Below are positions 1-6,683 of a DNA stretch of 6,889 nucleotides, one piece after another; positions within the stretch are counted from its first letter, which is position 1, and every line of letters begins with the position of its first letter. The stretch comes from Armatimonadetes bacterium RBG_19FT_COMBO_69_19. GTDB taxonomy: Bacteria; Sysuimicrobiota; Sysuimicrobiia; Sysuimicrobiales; Kaftiobacteriaceae. The notes under the pieces were generated by a model. The model did not search any database. It had not been told where the DNA came from and saw nothing but the letters and a program-made list of their open reading frames with translations. The translations under genes were made by a program, and so were the position numbers. The stretch is taken from contig MENB01000039.1 in the NCBI GenBank assembly GCA_001768125.1, positions 4,052 through 10,940 of the forward strand, read 5' to 3'.

Positions 1-1026
1 GCGCCGCCCCGCGGGCAGCGCCCAGACCTTCTCGCTCACCCGCAGCATCTTCTTGTGCATCGTGTTGATCTCGGGGTACTTCACGAGGAACTGCCGCCAG
101 AATCCCCCGCGGAGATAGCGCAGCGCCGGGTCGCCTGCGGCCTCCAGCCGGCGGCGAATGTCGTGGTACTCCACGCCGCTGTCCACCGGCAGCGCCCACT
201 CCTCCATCTCGTCATACGACGCCGTGGGAAGGTACACGCGGCCCTCGGCCGGACGTGCCGCCGCCTCCCCGGGCGGCGCGACGGAGAGCCACTCCCGCTG
301 TGCCTCGAGCGCATCGAAAAACGCCTCGATCCATCCGCCCTCCCAGCAGTGCGCGTAGGTGCCGGGCCACAGCCCGAACTTCTCCCCGTCATCGCCCATG
401 AGCAGCACAGGTGAGGGTTCGCGCGCATGCTCCCGCAGGAAGGCGATGACGTCGGGGACAGGTTTCCAGGGGATCAGATAGCGCAGGGCGTGCAGGCTCG
501 GGAAGACCTTCAGGGTGAGGCCTTCCTCCTCGGTGACGAAGTGGCCGGTCAGATCCTGAGGCCGCATGCCGGCGGCGAGGAAGTGTGCGTCGTCGACGAT
601 CGTGTACTCGACGCCGGCGGCGGCGATGGCCTTGGCCAGGTGCGGTTCCCACACCCGTTCCGCCAGCCAGAGGCCCTTCGGCCGCGCGCCGAAGCGGCGC
701 TGCAGGTAGGTCGTCATCTTGCGGATCTGCCCGGCCCGGTCGCGTTCGGGGATCACGGCGAGGATCGGCTCGTAGTAGCCGCCCGTCATGAGCTCGACCT
801 GCTCGCGCTCCACCAGCGCGCCCAGCATCGGGAAGAACTCCGGGTGCGCGCCCTCCAGCCAGTCCAGGAGCGGGCCGGTGTAGTGCATCGCCACGCGGAC
901 CTTCGGGTGCTGCTCGAGGGCGCGCAGCATGGGCAGGTAGCTCTGGGCGTACGCCGCCTCGAAGACATGGGGGAAGTTGCCCACGGGCTGATGGTTGTGG
1001 ATGGCCAGCGAGAGTAACGTACCCAC
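1..1026 (-). CDS. GH57 glycoside hydrolase, alpha-amylase / 4-alpha-glucanotransferase type (3'-truncated by window edge)
   Basis: This frame is open from the start to the left edge and encodes about 342 residues of a longer protein. Archaeal homologues such as the Thermococcus litoralis 4-alpha-glucanotransferase have about 650 residues. Conserved GH57 motifs are all visible: HNHQP at residues 10-14, GYYEP at 83-87, WLAERVWEP with predicted nucleophile Glu123, and GDDGEKFG with predicted acid/base Asp217 in the DGE. MEEWALP (274-280) and the KYPEINTMHKKM stretch just before the edge also fit. The part present covers the catalytic barrel and the beginning of the helical domain; the C-terminal beta-sandwich domain lies outside. 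Family enzymes cleave or transfer alpha-1,4-glucan chains in the cytoplasm; no signal peptide is seen. I chose GTG at 1026 because GAAGGA lies 8 bases upstream; TTG at 1029 or GTG at 1032 are alternatives with closer spacing. The gene follows glcE by about 25 bases. Hydrolase versus transferase activity cannot be decided here. Confidence 0.93.
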   Translation of the reverse strand, partial: MGTLLSLAIHNHQPVGNFPHVFEAAYAQSYLPMLRALEQHPKVRVAMHYTGPLLDWLEGAHPEFFPMLGALVEREQVELMTGGYYEPILAVIPERDRAGQIRKMTTYLQRRFGARPKGLWLAERVWEPHLAKAIAAAGVEYTIVDDAHFLAAGMRPQDLTGHFVTEEEGLTLKVFPSLHALRYLIPWKPVPDVIAFLREHAREPSPVLLMGDDGEKFGLWPGTYAHCWEGGWIEAFFDALEAQREWLSVAPPGEAAARPAEGRVYLPTASYDEMEEWALPVDSGVEYHDIRRRLEAAGDPALRYLRGGFWRQFLVKYPEINTMHKKMLRVSEKVWALPAGRR

Positions 1027-1033
1027 CAACACG

Positions 1034-1040
1034 TTCCTTC
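1034..1040 (-). promoter_or_regulatory. Shine-Dalgarno site of the GH57 gene
   Basis: On the minus strand this reads GAAGGAA, the clearest ribosome binding site in the window. Three in-frame codons in a row could start translation (GTG 1032, TTG 1029, GTG 1026). The spacing from GAAGGA is 2, 5 and 8 bases respectively, so GTG 1026 fits best. Its presence suggests the GH57 gene is initiated independently rather than only by coupling to glcE. Confidence 0.6.
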
Positions 1041-1051
1041 CCCGTCTGGGG
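1040..1051 (-). other. Small stem-loop in the glcE-GH57 gap
   Basis: The minus strand reads CCCC-AGAC-GGGG directly after the glcE stop codon, a 4-base stem with a 4-base loop that ends at the edge of the GH57 ribosome binding site. It is too short and lacks a T-tract, so it is not a convincing terminator. At most it could modestly affect access to the Shine-Dalgarno site. Confidence 0.25.
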
Positions 1052-2365
1052 CTACAGGAATGCGACGAACCGACCGGGGTTCAGGAGCTGCTGCGGATCG
1101 AAGCGCTGCTTGATCTCCCTCATGATCGACAGGGCCGGGGGCGGCGAGCCCCACACGTCCAGACCCCGCTTCACCTCGGGCGGCGCGGAGGCGAGGACGG
1201 CGTGCCCATGTTGCGCGCCGGCGACCGACGTCAGAGCGGCAAAGACAGTCGCCGCGCGCGCGGCCTCAACACCGATCCAGATCGTGCCCGCGCCGGCATG
1301 GGCGACGTACACCGGGGAGTCGTCCACACGGCTGAGCGCATCCACCGCGGTCGCGACCGCGCCCGGGGGGACGGTGAGACGCACCAGGGCTTCGCCCTCC
1401 CGGGAGCGCGGGAAATCGGCCACCGCGGCCCAGAGGCGTTCATGGGCCGGACCTTCCAGCACTTCTGCGGACAATCCGGCGGCGGCGGCCATCCCCGTGA
1501 TGTCACGGACGTGGCGGTCAACCGCCTCGGTGAACCCCTCCACGGCCACGGCCGTCGCCACTCCAGGCCCACCGGCCCTGACGAGCTCCCCCGCACGGGG
1601 GCTGAGTACGGCGATGGCCGAAGGCTGCAGCGTTGAAGCGAAGAGCGCATCGATCAGGCGGAACGCGCCCGAGCCCTCCGCAGTCGAGCCCCCGTCCCGC
1701 GCGATGATGGTCAGCGCCCGCTCCGGGAGCGGCGTCATCTTGCAGGTCACCTCGGTGATGATGCCGAGCGTCCCGAGCGACCCCACGAAGAGCTTGCACA
1801 TGTCGTAGCCGGCGACGTTCTTGACGACCTTGCCGCCCGCCTTCACCTGCTCGCCGCCGGGCAGCACCATCTTCATCCCGATGACGAGGTCACGCACGCC
1901 GCCGTAGAACATCCGCCGGGCGCCGTTGGTGCTGGCGGCGACGATGCCCCCGATCGTCGCACGGTCCGGCCGCGGCGGATCGAGGGGAAGGAGCTGGCCC
2001 CGCTGCGCGAGGTGGGTCTGCAGGTGTGCGAGCGTCATGCCGGCTTCCATCGTCGCGGTGAGGTTGGCGTCGTCATGCTCGACGAGCGCAGCGAGTCGGT
2101 CCGTGCGGAGGACGACGTCCACCCGATGCGGCACGTTCCCGAGTGCGACGGCAGTACCCCCGCCCCGCGGTGCGATGGCGGCGCCGGCCTCTCCGCAGAC
2201 GCGGATGGCCGCGGCGACCTGCGCGGCGTCTCCCGGGGAGCAGACCGCCCGGGGGACCAGCCCGTCCACGGCGTGGGCCTCGAGGGTGGCGCGATCGGTG
2301 ATCACTGAATCGGTGCCGAGCTCGGACGTGAGCCGGTCGATCAGCTGGTCCGAGGCGACGCTCAT
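1052..2365 (-). CDS. glcE: Glycolate oxidase FAD-binding subunit GlcE
   Basis: This 437-residue protein is a FAD-binding_4 (PCMH-type) subunit of the glycolate oxidase complex. It needs GlcD and GlcF for activity in the E. coli system. The flavin-domain motifs are RGGGT (67-71), the PRPDRATIGGIVA stretch (131-143), the GlcE hallmark KNVAGYD (182-188) and VGSLGTLGIITE (194-205). The C-terminus RFDPQQLLNPGRF matches the family ending. It lacks the HAGDGN and GEHG motifs of GlcD, as expected for GlcE. At 437 residues it is clearly longer than E. coli GlcE (about 350). The extra length lies partly in an N-terminal segment of roughly 35 residues that resembles the first subdomain of GlcD. ATG at 2365 overlaps the glcF stop as ATGA with no good Shine-Dalgarno, so translation is probably coupled. 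Subunit identity is confident; the exact substrate of the complex is inferred. Confidence 0.93.
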   Translation of the reverse strand: MSVASDQLIDRLTSELGTDSVITDRATLEAHAVDGLVPRAVCSPGDAAQVAAAIRVCGEAGAAIAPRGGGTAVALGNVPHRVDVVLRTDRLAALVEHDDANLTATMEAGMTLAHLQTHLAQRGQLLPLDPPRPDRATIGGIVAASTNGARRMFYGGVRDLVIGMKMVLPGGEQVKAGGKVVKNVAGYDMCKLFVGSLGTLGIITEVTCKMTPLPERALTIIARDGGSTAEGSGAFRLIDALFASTLQPSAIAVLSPRAGELVRAGGPGVATAVAVEGFTEAVDRHVRDITGMAAAAGLSAEVLEGPAHERLWAAVADFPRSREGEALVRLTVPPGAVATAVDALSRVDDSPVYVAHAGAGTIWIGVEAARAATVFAALTSVAGAQHGHAVLASAPPEVKRGLDVWGSPPPALSIMREIKQRFDPQQLLNPGRFVAFL

Positions 2366-3696
2366 GCCCGCGCCCGGCCGGCGTCGTCCTCGGCCGCCTG
2401 GTAGGCCTGGTCGAGGAGATCCATGAGGTGGTACACGGCCGTCCCCGCCTTCGCGCGCTGCGCGCCGTACCGCAGCTGCAGCATGCAGCCGGGGTTGGGC
2501 GCGACCACCGCTTCGGCCCCGGTGCGCCCGATCGACGTCATCTTCTCATCGAGGAGGGTGCGGGACATCTCGGGGTGGGTGACGTTGTAGATGCCGGCGC
2601 TACCGCAGCACCGGTCGGAGGCCTCCATCTCGATGAGGGTCAGTCCGGGGATCGCGGCGAGGAGCTGCCGCGGCTGCGCGCGCACCTTCTGTCCGTGCGC
2701 CAGGTGACAGGGATCCTGGTAGGTGACCGTCATGTCCACCGGCCCGAGAGGGCCGGTGAGTCCAAGGTCCGCCAGGAACTCACTCGCGTCCCTGCACAGC
2801 GCGGAAAACCGTGCGGCCTTCTCGGTGTACTCGGGATCGCCGCGCAGCAGATGGTCGTACTCCTTCATCGTCGCGCCGCACCCGGCTGCGTTAACGATCA
2901 CCGCATCCACCCCGGCGGCGAGGAAGGCGTCGATGTTGCGCTTCGCCATCGCCTTCGCGGCGGTCGTCTCCCCATTGTGCACGTTCAGGGCCCCGCAGCA
3001 GCCCTGCCCCTTCGGGATGACGACCTCGCAGCCGTTGCGCCGCAGCACCCGGACGGTGGCGGCATTGATGTCTCCGAACAGGAGCGGCATGATGCAGCCG
3101 TTCAGCAGTCCGACGCGGGCCCGGCGCGTCCCGATCGCGGGCAGCACCTCGGCCTCCGGCGTGAAGAACCGGGCGGGGACGGGCGGGAGCAGCGCCTCCA
3201 TCTCGCGCAGCCGGCGCGGCAGGACCCGGGCGACGGCCCGCAGGCCGGACCGCTGGTAGAAACGCAGCAGTCGCAGGAGGACCCGCATCCGGCCGAGCCG
3301 TGGGAACAACTGTGTGAAGGCCAACCGGGCGACGGCCCGGCTGAGCGCCGACCCCGGCGGGCCGATGACCTCGCGCGCCGCCTCCGCGATCCGGCCGTAC
3401 TTGACCCCTGACGGGCAGGCGGTCTCGCAGGCCCGGCACATGAGACACAGGTTCAGGTGCTCGGCGAACCGCTCACCGGTCGAGATGCGCCCCTCCCCCG
3501 CGGCGCGCACCAGATGGATACGGCCGCGGGGCGACTCCGTCTCCAGGCGCGTCACCCGGTAGGTCGGGCACTGGGTCAGGCACAGCCCACAGTGCACGCA
3601 CTGATCCAGCTCCGGGATCTGAAGGCCCGGCACTACCGGACCGTGCGGCTCAGTGCGCTGGAGCGGGAGATGCATAGACGACACGCTCGTCTCCAT
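2362..3696 (-). CDS. glcF: Glycolate oxidase iron-sulfur subunit GlcF
   Basis: This 444-residue protein is the electron-transfer subunit of the GlcDEF complex. Two ferredoxin-type [4Fe-4S] motifs are complete: Cys33, 36, 39, 43 (CVHCGLCLTQCP) and Cys84, 87, 90, 94 (CLMCRACETACP). Two CCG domains follow, with GCCGALN near 232-238 and RCCGSAGIYN near 362-371, plus Cys201, Cys272, Cys330 and Cys404 as the accompanying conserved cysteines. Between the ferredoxin part and the first CCG domain lies a basic, Arg- and Leu-rich helical region (about 117-170) typical of the family. No transmembrane segment is seen, so membrane contact would be peripheral. It starts 4 bases after the glcD2 stop and its own stop overlaps the glcE start. 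ATG 3696 is taken as the start but has no strong ribosome binding site. GTG at 3684, with GGAG 6 bases upstream, or ATG 3675 are possible alternatives; all precede the first cysteine motif. Confidence 0.95.
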   Translation of the reverse strand: METSVSSMHLPLQRTEPHGPVVPGLQIPELDQCVHCGLCLTQCPTYRVTRLETESPRGRIHLVRAAGEGRISTGERFAEHLNLCLMCRACETACPSGVKYGRIAEAAREVIGPPGSALSRAVARLAFTQLFPRLGRMRVLLRLLRFYQRSGLRAVARVLPRRLREMEALLPPVPARFFTPEAEVLPAIGTRRARVGLLNGCIMPLLFGDINAATVRVLRRNGCEVVIPKGQGCCGALNVHNGETTAAKAMAKRNIDAFLAAGVDAVIVNAAGCGATMKEYDHLLRGDPEYTEKAARFSALCRDASEFLADLGLTGPLGPVDMTVTYQDPCHLAHGQKVRAQPRQLLAAIPGLTLIEMEASDRCCGSAGIYNVTHPEMSRTLLDEKMTSIGRTGAEAVVAPNPGCMLQLRYGAQRAKAGTAVYHLMDLLDQAYQAAEDDAGRARA

Positions 3697-3700
3697 GGCC

Positions 3701-5209
3701 CTAGATCCACAACCCCTCGGGAATACGAGCGGGAGCCCGGCGCACTTCGCCGCACGACACGGGGGTGGGGAAGATCTTCCCGGGATTGAAGGCGCGCTGT
3801 GGATCGAAGGCGAGCCGCACCCGCGTCATGGCCTCAAGATCGTCCTTGCTGAACAGCCACTCCATGTAGTCTCGCTTCTCCAGACCGATCCCGTGCTCGC
3901 CGGTGAGGCTCCCGCCCACGGCGACGCAGGCCCGCAGGATCGCCGCGCCGGCCTCGATCACCCGGTCGAGCGCCCCGGGGACGCGGATGTCGAACAGGAT
4001 GTTCGGGTGGAGGTTGCCGTCCCCCGCGTGGAAGACGTTGGCGATGCGCACCTGGTACTGTTCGGCGATCTCCGCCACGGCCCGCATCGTCTGCGGCAGC
4101 TTGCTCCGCGGGACGACACCATCCATGACGTAGTAATTGGGGGCCAGGGTTCCCAGCGCCCCGAACGCCCCCTTCCGACCCTTCCACAGCGCCTGCCGCT
4201 CCTGCTCGTCGCGGGCTGCCCGGACCTGCCGCGCCCCCGCGCGGGTGCAGACCTCGTGGGCCATGCGCAGCGCCCGCTCGGTGTACTCGCGCACGCCTTC
4301 CACCTCGAGCAGCAGCACGGCCTCGGCGTCGCGCGGATAGCCGGCCGGCGCCCCCCGCTCCACGGCCTCGATCGTCGTCTTGTCCATCATCTCGAGGGCC
4401 GCGGGGACGATCCCCGCAGCGGTGATGTCCACCACGGCCTGGGTCGCGGAATCCATGGAATCGAAGATGGCCAGCAGCGTGCGGACGTCCTCGCGCGCGC
4501 GCATCAAGCGCACGATGGCGCGGGTCACGATCCCCAGCGTGCCTTCCGACCCGACGAAGACGCCGCACAGGTCGTAGCCCGGCACGTCGGGCACGGTCCC
4601 GCCGAGCCACACGATCGACCCGTCGTGGAGGACCACCTCGACGCCGAGCGCGTGGTTGGTGGTCACCCCGTAGGCGAGGGTGTGCGGCCCGCCGGAGTTG
4701 TTCGCCAGGTTGCCGCCGATGGAGCAGGCGGCCTGGCTGCTGGGATCCGGAGCATAGAAGAAACCCGCCTTCGCGACGCCCTTGGTCACCTCGAGGTTGA
4801 TCACGCCGGGCTCGAGCTCGGCGGTGCGATTGCGGTAGTCGACCCCGAGAAGCCGGTTGAGCCGGGCGAGCGAGACGACCACGCCCCCTCCTGCGGGTAC
4901 GGCCCCGCCGGCCAGCCCGGTCCCCGAACCCCGGGGCACGATCGGGAAACCGGCGCGCCGGGCCGCACGGATGACCTCGGAGACCTGAGTGACATCCGCG
5001 GGCAGCACGACGATCTCGGGCATGGCCTGGAGGATCGAGCCGTCCTGCTCGTAGACGATGACGTCGGCGTCCTCGACGAGCACGTGCGCATCGCCGACGA
5101 TCCGGCGTAATTCCTGCACGAGCGCGCGACGCCGCGAAGCGTCGCCATCCCGGCGTGATGCGTCGCCGCGATCGCCGTTCCCGATCTGGGGCTGTCGATT
5201 CTGCTCCAC
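3701..5209 (-). CDS. glcD: GlcD-type FAD-linked 2-hydroxyacid dehydrogenase subunit (second paralog)
   Basis: This 502-residue protein oxidises a 2-hydroxy acid (glycolate or D-lactate in characterised relatives) using FAD. The FAD-binding_4 domain covers roughly 65-205, with PRGSGTGLAGG (92-102), APDPSSQ (153-159), the GGNLANNSGGPH stretch (165-176) and VGSEGTLGIVTR (219-230). The FAD-oxidase C domain follows, with LWKGRK (341-346), DGVVPRSKLP (363-372), FHAGDGNLHP (393-402) and GEHGIGLEK (437-445). His394, His401 and Glu438 correspond to the metal/active-site residues known in D-2-hydroxyglutarate dehydrogenase; this is by analogy. The end, FNPGKIFPT, matches the family. It begins with GTG, with GGAG 11 bases upstream inside the previous stop region. 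The first 28 residues are low-complexity with a GDASRR repeat and are unlikely to be core fold. It sits 7 bases after the first glcD and 4 before glcF, and is probably the catalytic partner of GlcE and GlcF. Confidence 0.92.
   Translation of the reverse strand: MEQNRQPQIGNGDRGDASRRDGDASRRRALVQELRRIVGDAHVLVEDADVIVYEQDGSILQAMPEIVVLPADVTQVSEVIRAARRAGFPIVPRGSGTGLAGGAVPAGGGVVVSLARLNRLLGVDYRNRTAELEPGVINLEVTKGVAKAGFFYAPDPSSQAACSIGGNLANNSGGPHTLAYGVTTNHALGVEVVLHDGSIVWLGGTVPDVPGYDLCGVFVGSEGTLGIVTRAIVRLMRAREDVRTLLAIFDSMDSATQAVVDITAAGIVPAALEMMDKTTIEAVERGAPAGYPRDAEAVLLLEVEGVREYTERALRMAHEVCTRAGARQVRAARDEQERQALWKGRKGAFGALGTLAPNYYVMDGVVPRSKLPQTMRAVAEIAEQYQVRIANVFHAGDGNLHPNILFDIRVPGALDRVIEAGAAILRACVAVGGSLTGEHGIGLEKRDYMEWLFSKDDLEAMTRVRLAFDPQRAFNPGKIFPTPVSCGEVRRAPARIPEGLWI
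5126..5167 (-). repeat. Imperfect 21-base tandem repeat in the glcD2 5' end
   Basis: Two adjacent 21-base units encode GDASRRD and GDASRRR (residues 15-28 of the second GlcD). The units match at 14 of 21 positions by my count. The second unit also forms a perfect inverted repeat of 7 bases (GCGACGC, then a 6-base loop CGCGAA, then GCGTCGC at 5126-5145). It lies in a non-conserved N-terminal extension, so it may be a neutral slip duplication. Confidence 0.6.
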
Positions 5210-5216
5210 AGTGTGC

Positions 5217-6683
5217 TCAACTCCACAGTCCGGCGCGCGGTCGCACGGAGAAGGCCGGCGACTTCACATCCGCTTGCGCGCCGGACGACATCACATCGGG
5301 CAGCAGCTTCCCGGGATTGAGCAGGCCCGTGGGATCGAAGGCGTCCTTGACGCGGCGCATGGCCTGCAGGTCGGCCTCGGTGAACAACCAGCGCATGTAC
5401 TCCCGCTTCTCGATGCCGACCCCATGTTCCCCCGTGATGGATCCGCCGGCGGCGACGCAGGCCCGCAGGATCTCCTCACCGGCCTGCACGACGCGCGCCA
5501 GCATCCCGGGCTGCCGGGGATCGAACAGGATGGTCGGGTGCAGGTTGCCGTCGCCCGCGTGGAAGAGGTTGCCGATGACCAGCCCGTGGGTGCGGGCGAT
5601 GGCGGCCACCTTTGCCATCACCTCCGGGAGTTTGGTCCGCGGGACGACGCCATCGTGCAGGTAGTAGGATGGGGCCAGGCGCCCGAGCGCTCCCGCGCCC
5701 TCCTTGCGGCCCTTCCACAGGAGCTCCCGCTCGCGCGCGCTGTTCGCCTGCCGCAGCACGCGCGGGCGGTGGCGCTTCGCCACCGCCGCGATGCGCTCCA
5801 TCAGTCCGGGCAGCGCCTGCACGTGCCCCTCGACCTCGATGAGCAGCACCGCGCCGGCGTCTGCGGGATATCCTGCGTGAATCGCCGCTTCGACCGCCCG
5901 CATCACCACGGCGTCGATCATCTCCATCGCCGTGGGCACGATGCCGGCGGCGATGACCTCTGAAACGGTCTGGGAGGCGTCGTCGATCGTCTCGAAAACG
6001 GCCAGCAGGGTGCGGACGGCCTCGGCTTGGCGCAGCAGACGGACGGTGATCCGGGTGATGACACCGAGCGTTCCCTCCGAGCCGACGAGCAGTCCGGCGA
6101 GGTCGTAGCCTGGAGCATCTACGGCTGGGCTCCCCACGGTCATGATCTCGCCGGACGACAGCACGACCTCCATCCCCAGGACGTGGTTCCCGGTCACGCC
6201 ATAGGCGAGGCAGTGCGGACCGCCGGCGTTGTTGCCGACGTTGCCGCCGATGGTGCTGACGCCCTGGCTGCCGGGATCGGGCGCGTAGAAGAGACCGTCC
6301 CGCGCCGAGGCGGCGCTCAGGTCGATGTTCACGACGCCGGGCTCGACCACGGCCAGGCGGCTGCGGGCGTCGATCTCGAGGATCCGGTTCATCCGGGTGA
6401 GGACGAGCATGAGGCCCCCGGCCACGGGGATCGAGCCGCCGTTGAGGCCGGTCCCTGCCCCACGCGCGATGACGGGCACCCCGGCCGCCCGCGCGAGCGC
6501 GATCACCGTGCCGACTTCGGCCGCGGCGCCCGGCAGCACGACGATGTCGGGGCTGGCGTGCGCGACCAGGAAGGCGTCCTGCTCGTAGACGACGAGGTCT
6601 TCGGGGCGGGTGAGGACGTGGGGCGCGCCCACGACCTCCCTCAGGCGCGCGACCAGGGTGCGCCGATCCATGACCTTCATCAT
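5217..6683 (-). CDS. glcD: GlcD-type FAD-linked 2-hydroxyacid dehydrogenase subunit (first paralog)
   Basis: This 488-residue protein aligns almost without gaps to the GlcD encoded directly downstream, and has the same domain order. The FAD-binding_4 domain (about 45-185) holds ARGAGTGLNGG (73-83), APDPGSQ (134-140), GGNVGNNAGGPH (146-157) and VGSEGTLGVITR (200-211). The FAD-oxidase C domain holds LWKGRK (322-327), DGVVPRTKLP (344-353), HAGDGNLHP (375-383) and GEHGVGIEK (418-426). The predicted metal/active-site His375, His382 and Glu419 are intact, so it looks catalytically competent and not a decaying copy. It ends with NPGKLLP and then a short tail finishing in GLWS. ATG 6683 overlaps the upstream stop (ATGA) with no evident ribosome binding site. 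ATG 6680 and ATG 6671 are close in-frame alternatives. Its substrate is not determinable: glycolate, D-lactate and related 2-hydroxy acids are all known in the family. Confidence 0.93.
   Translation of the reverse strand: MMKVMDRRTLVARLREVVGAPHVLTRPEDLVVYEQDAFLVAHASPDIVVLPGAAAEVGTVIALARAAGVPVIARGAGTGLNGGSIPVAGGLMLVLTRMNRILEIDARSRLAVVEPGVVNIDLSAASARDGLFYAPDPGSQGVSTIGGNVGNNAGGPHCLAYGVTGNHVLGMEVVLSSGEIMTVGSPAVDAPGYDLAGLLVGSEGTLGVITRITVRLLRQAEAVRTLLAVFETIDDASQTVSEVIAAGIVPTAMEMIDAVVMRAVEAAIHAGYPADAGAVLLIEVEGHVQALPGLMERIAAVAKRHRPRVLRQANSARERELLWKGRKEGAGALGRLAPSYYLHDGVVPRTKLPEVMAKVAAIARTHGLVIGNLFHAGDGNLHPTILFDPRQPGMLARVVQAGEEILRACVAAGGSITGEHGVGIEKREYMRWLFTEADLQAMRRVKDAFDPTGLLNPGKLLPDVMSSGAQADVKSPAFSVRPRAGLWS
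5221..5224 (-). promoter_or_regulatory. Probable Shine-Dalgarno for the second glcD
   Basis: GGAG on the minus strand overlaps the last codons of the first glcD and lies 11 bases before the GTG at 5209. That spacing is long but usable. The 8-mer CTGTGGAG occurs here and again across the GTG start (5204-5211), so the start region contains a short direct repeat. The site supports the GTG 5209 start, because no better start is seen downstream before the conserved domain begins. Confidence 0.4.

Noticed and set aside
427..1017. A 196-codon plus-strand open frame opposite the GH57 gene
   Set aside because: The minus strand encodes every GH57 motif in order over this stretch, so the plus frame is a shadow.
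1027..1051. Possible terminator between glcE and the GH57 gene
   Set aside because: The only hairpin has a 4-base stem and no following T-tract, and it abuts a ribosome binding site, so a functional terminator is unlikely.
2428..3411. A 327-codon plus-strand open frame opposite glcF
   Set aside because: It mirrors glcF codons and has no domain features; glcF is complete with both iron-sulfur motifs and both CCG domains.
3653..5110. A 485-codon open frame on the plus strand opposite the second glcD
   Set aside because: It is antisense to a gene with full family motifs. Its translation is rich in His, Gly, Arg and Asp without recognisable domains. Such antisense frames are expected when codon third positions are mostly G or C.
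3701..6683. Frameshift or duplication artefact making one glcD into two genes
   Set aside because: Each gene encodes a complete FAD-binding domain and a complete C-terminal domain, with different sequence throughout, so they are two real paralogs rather than a split or misassembled gene.
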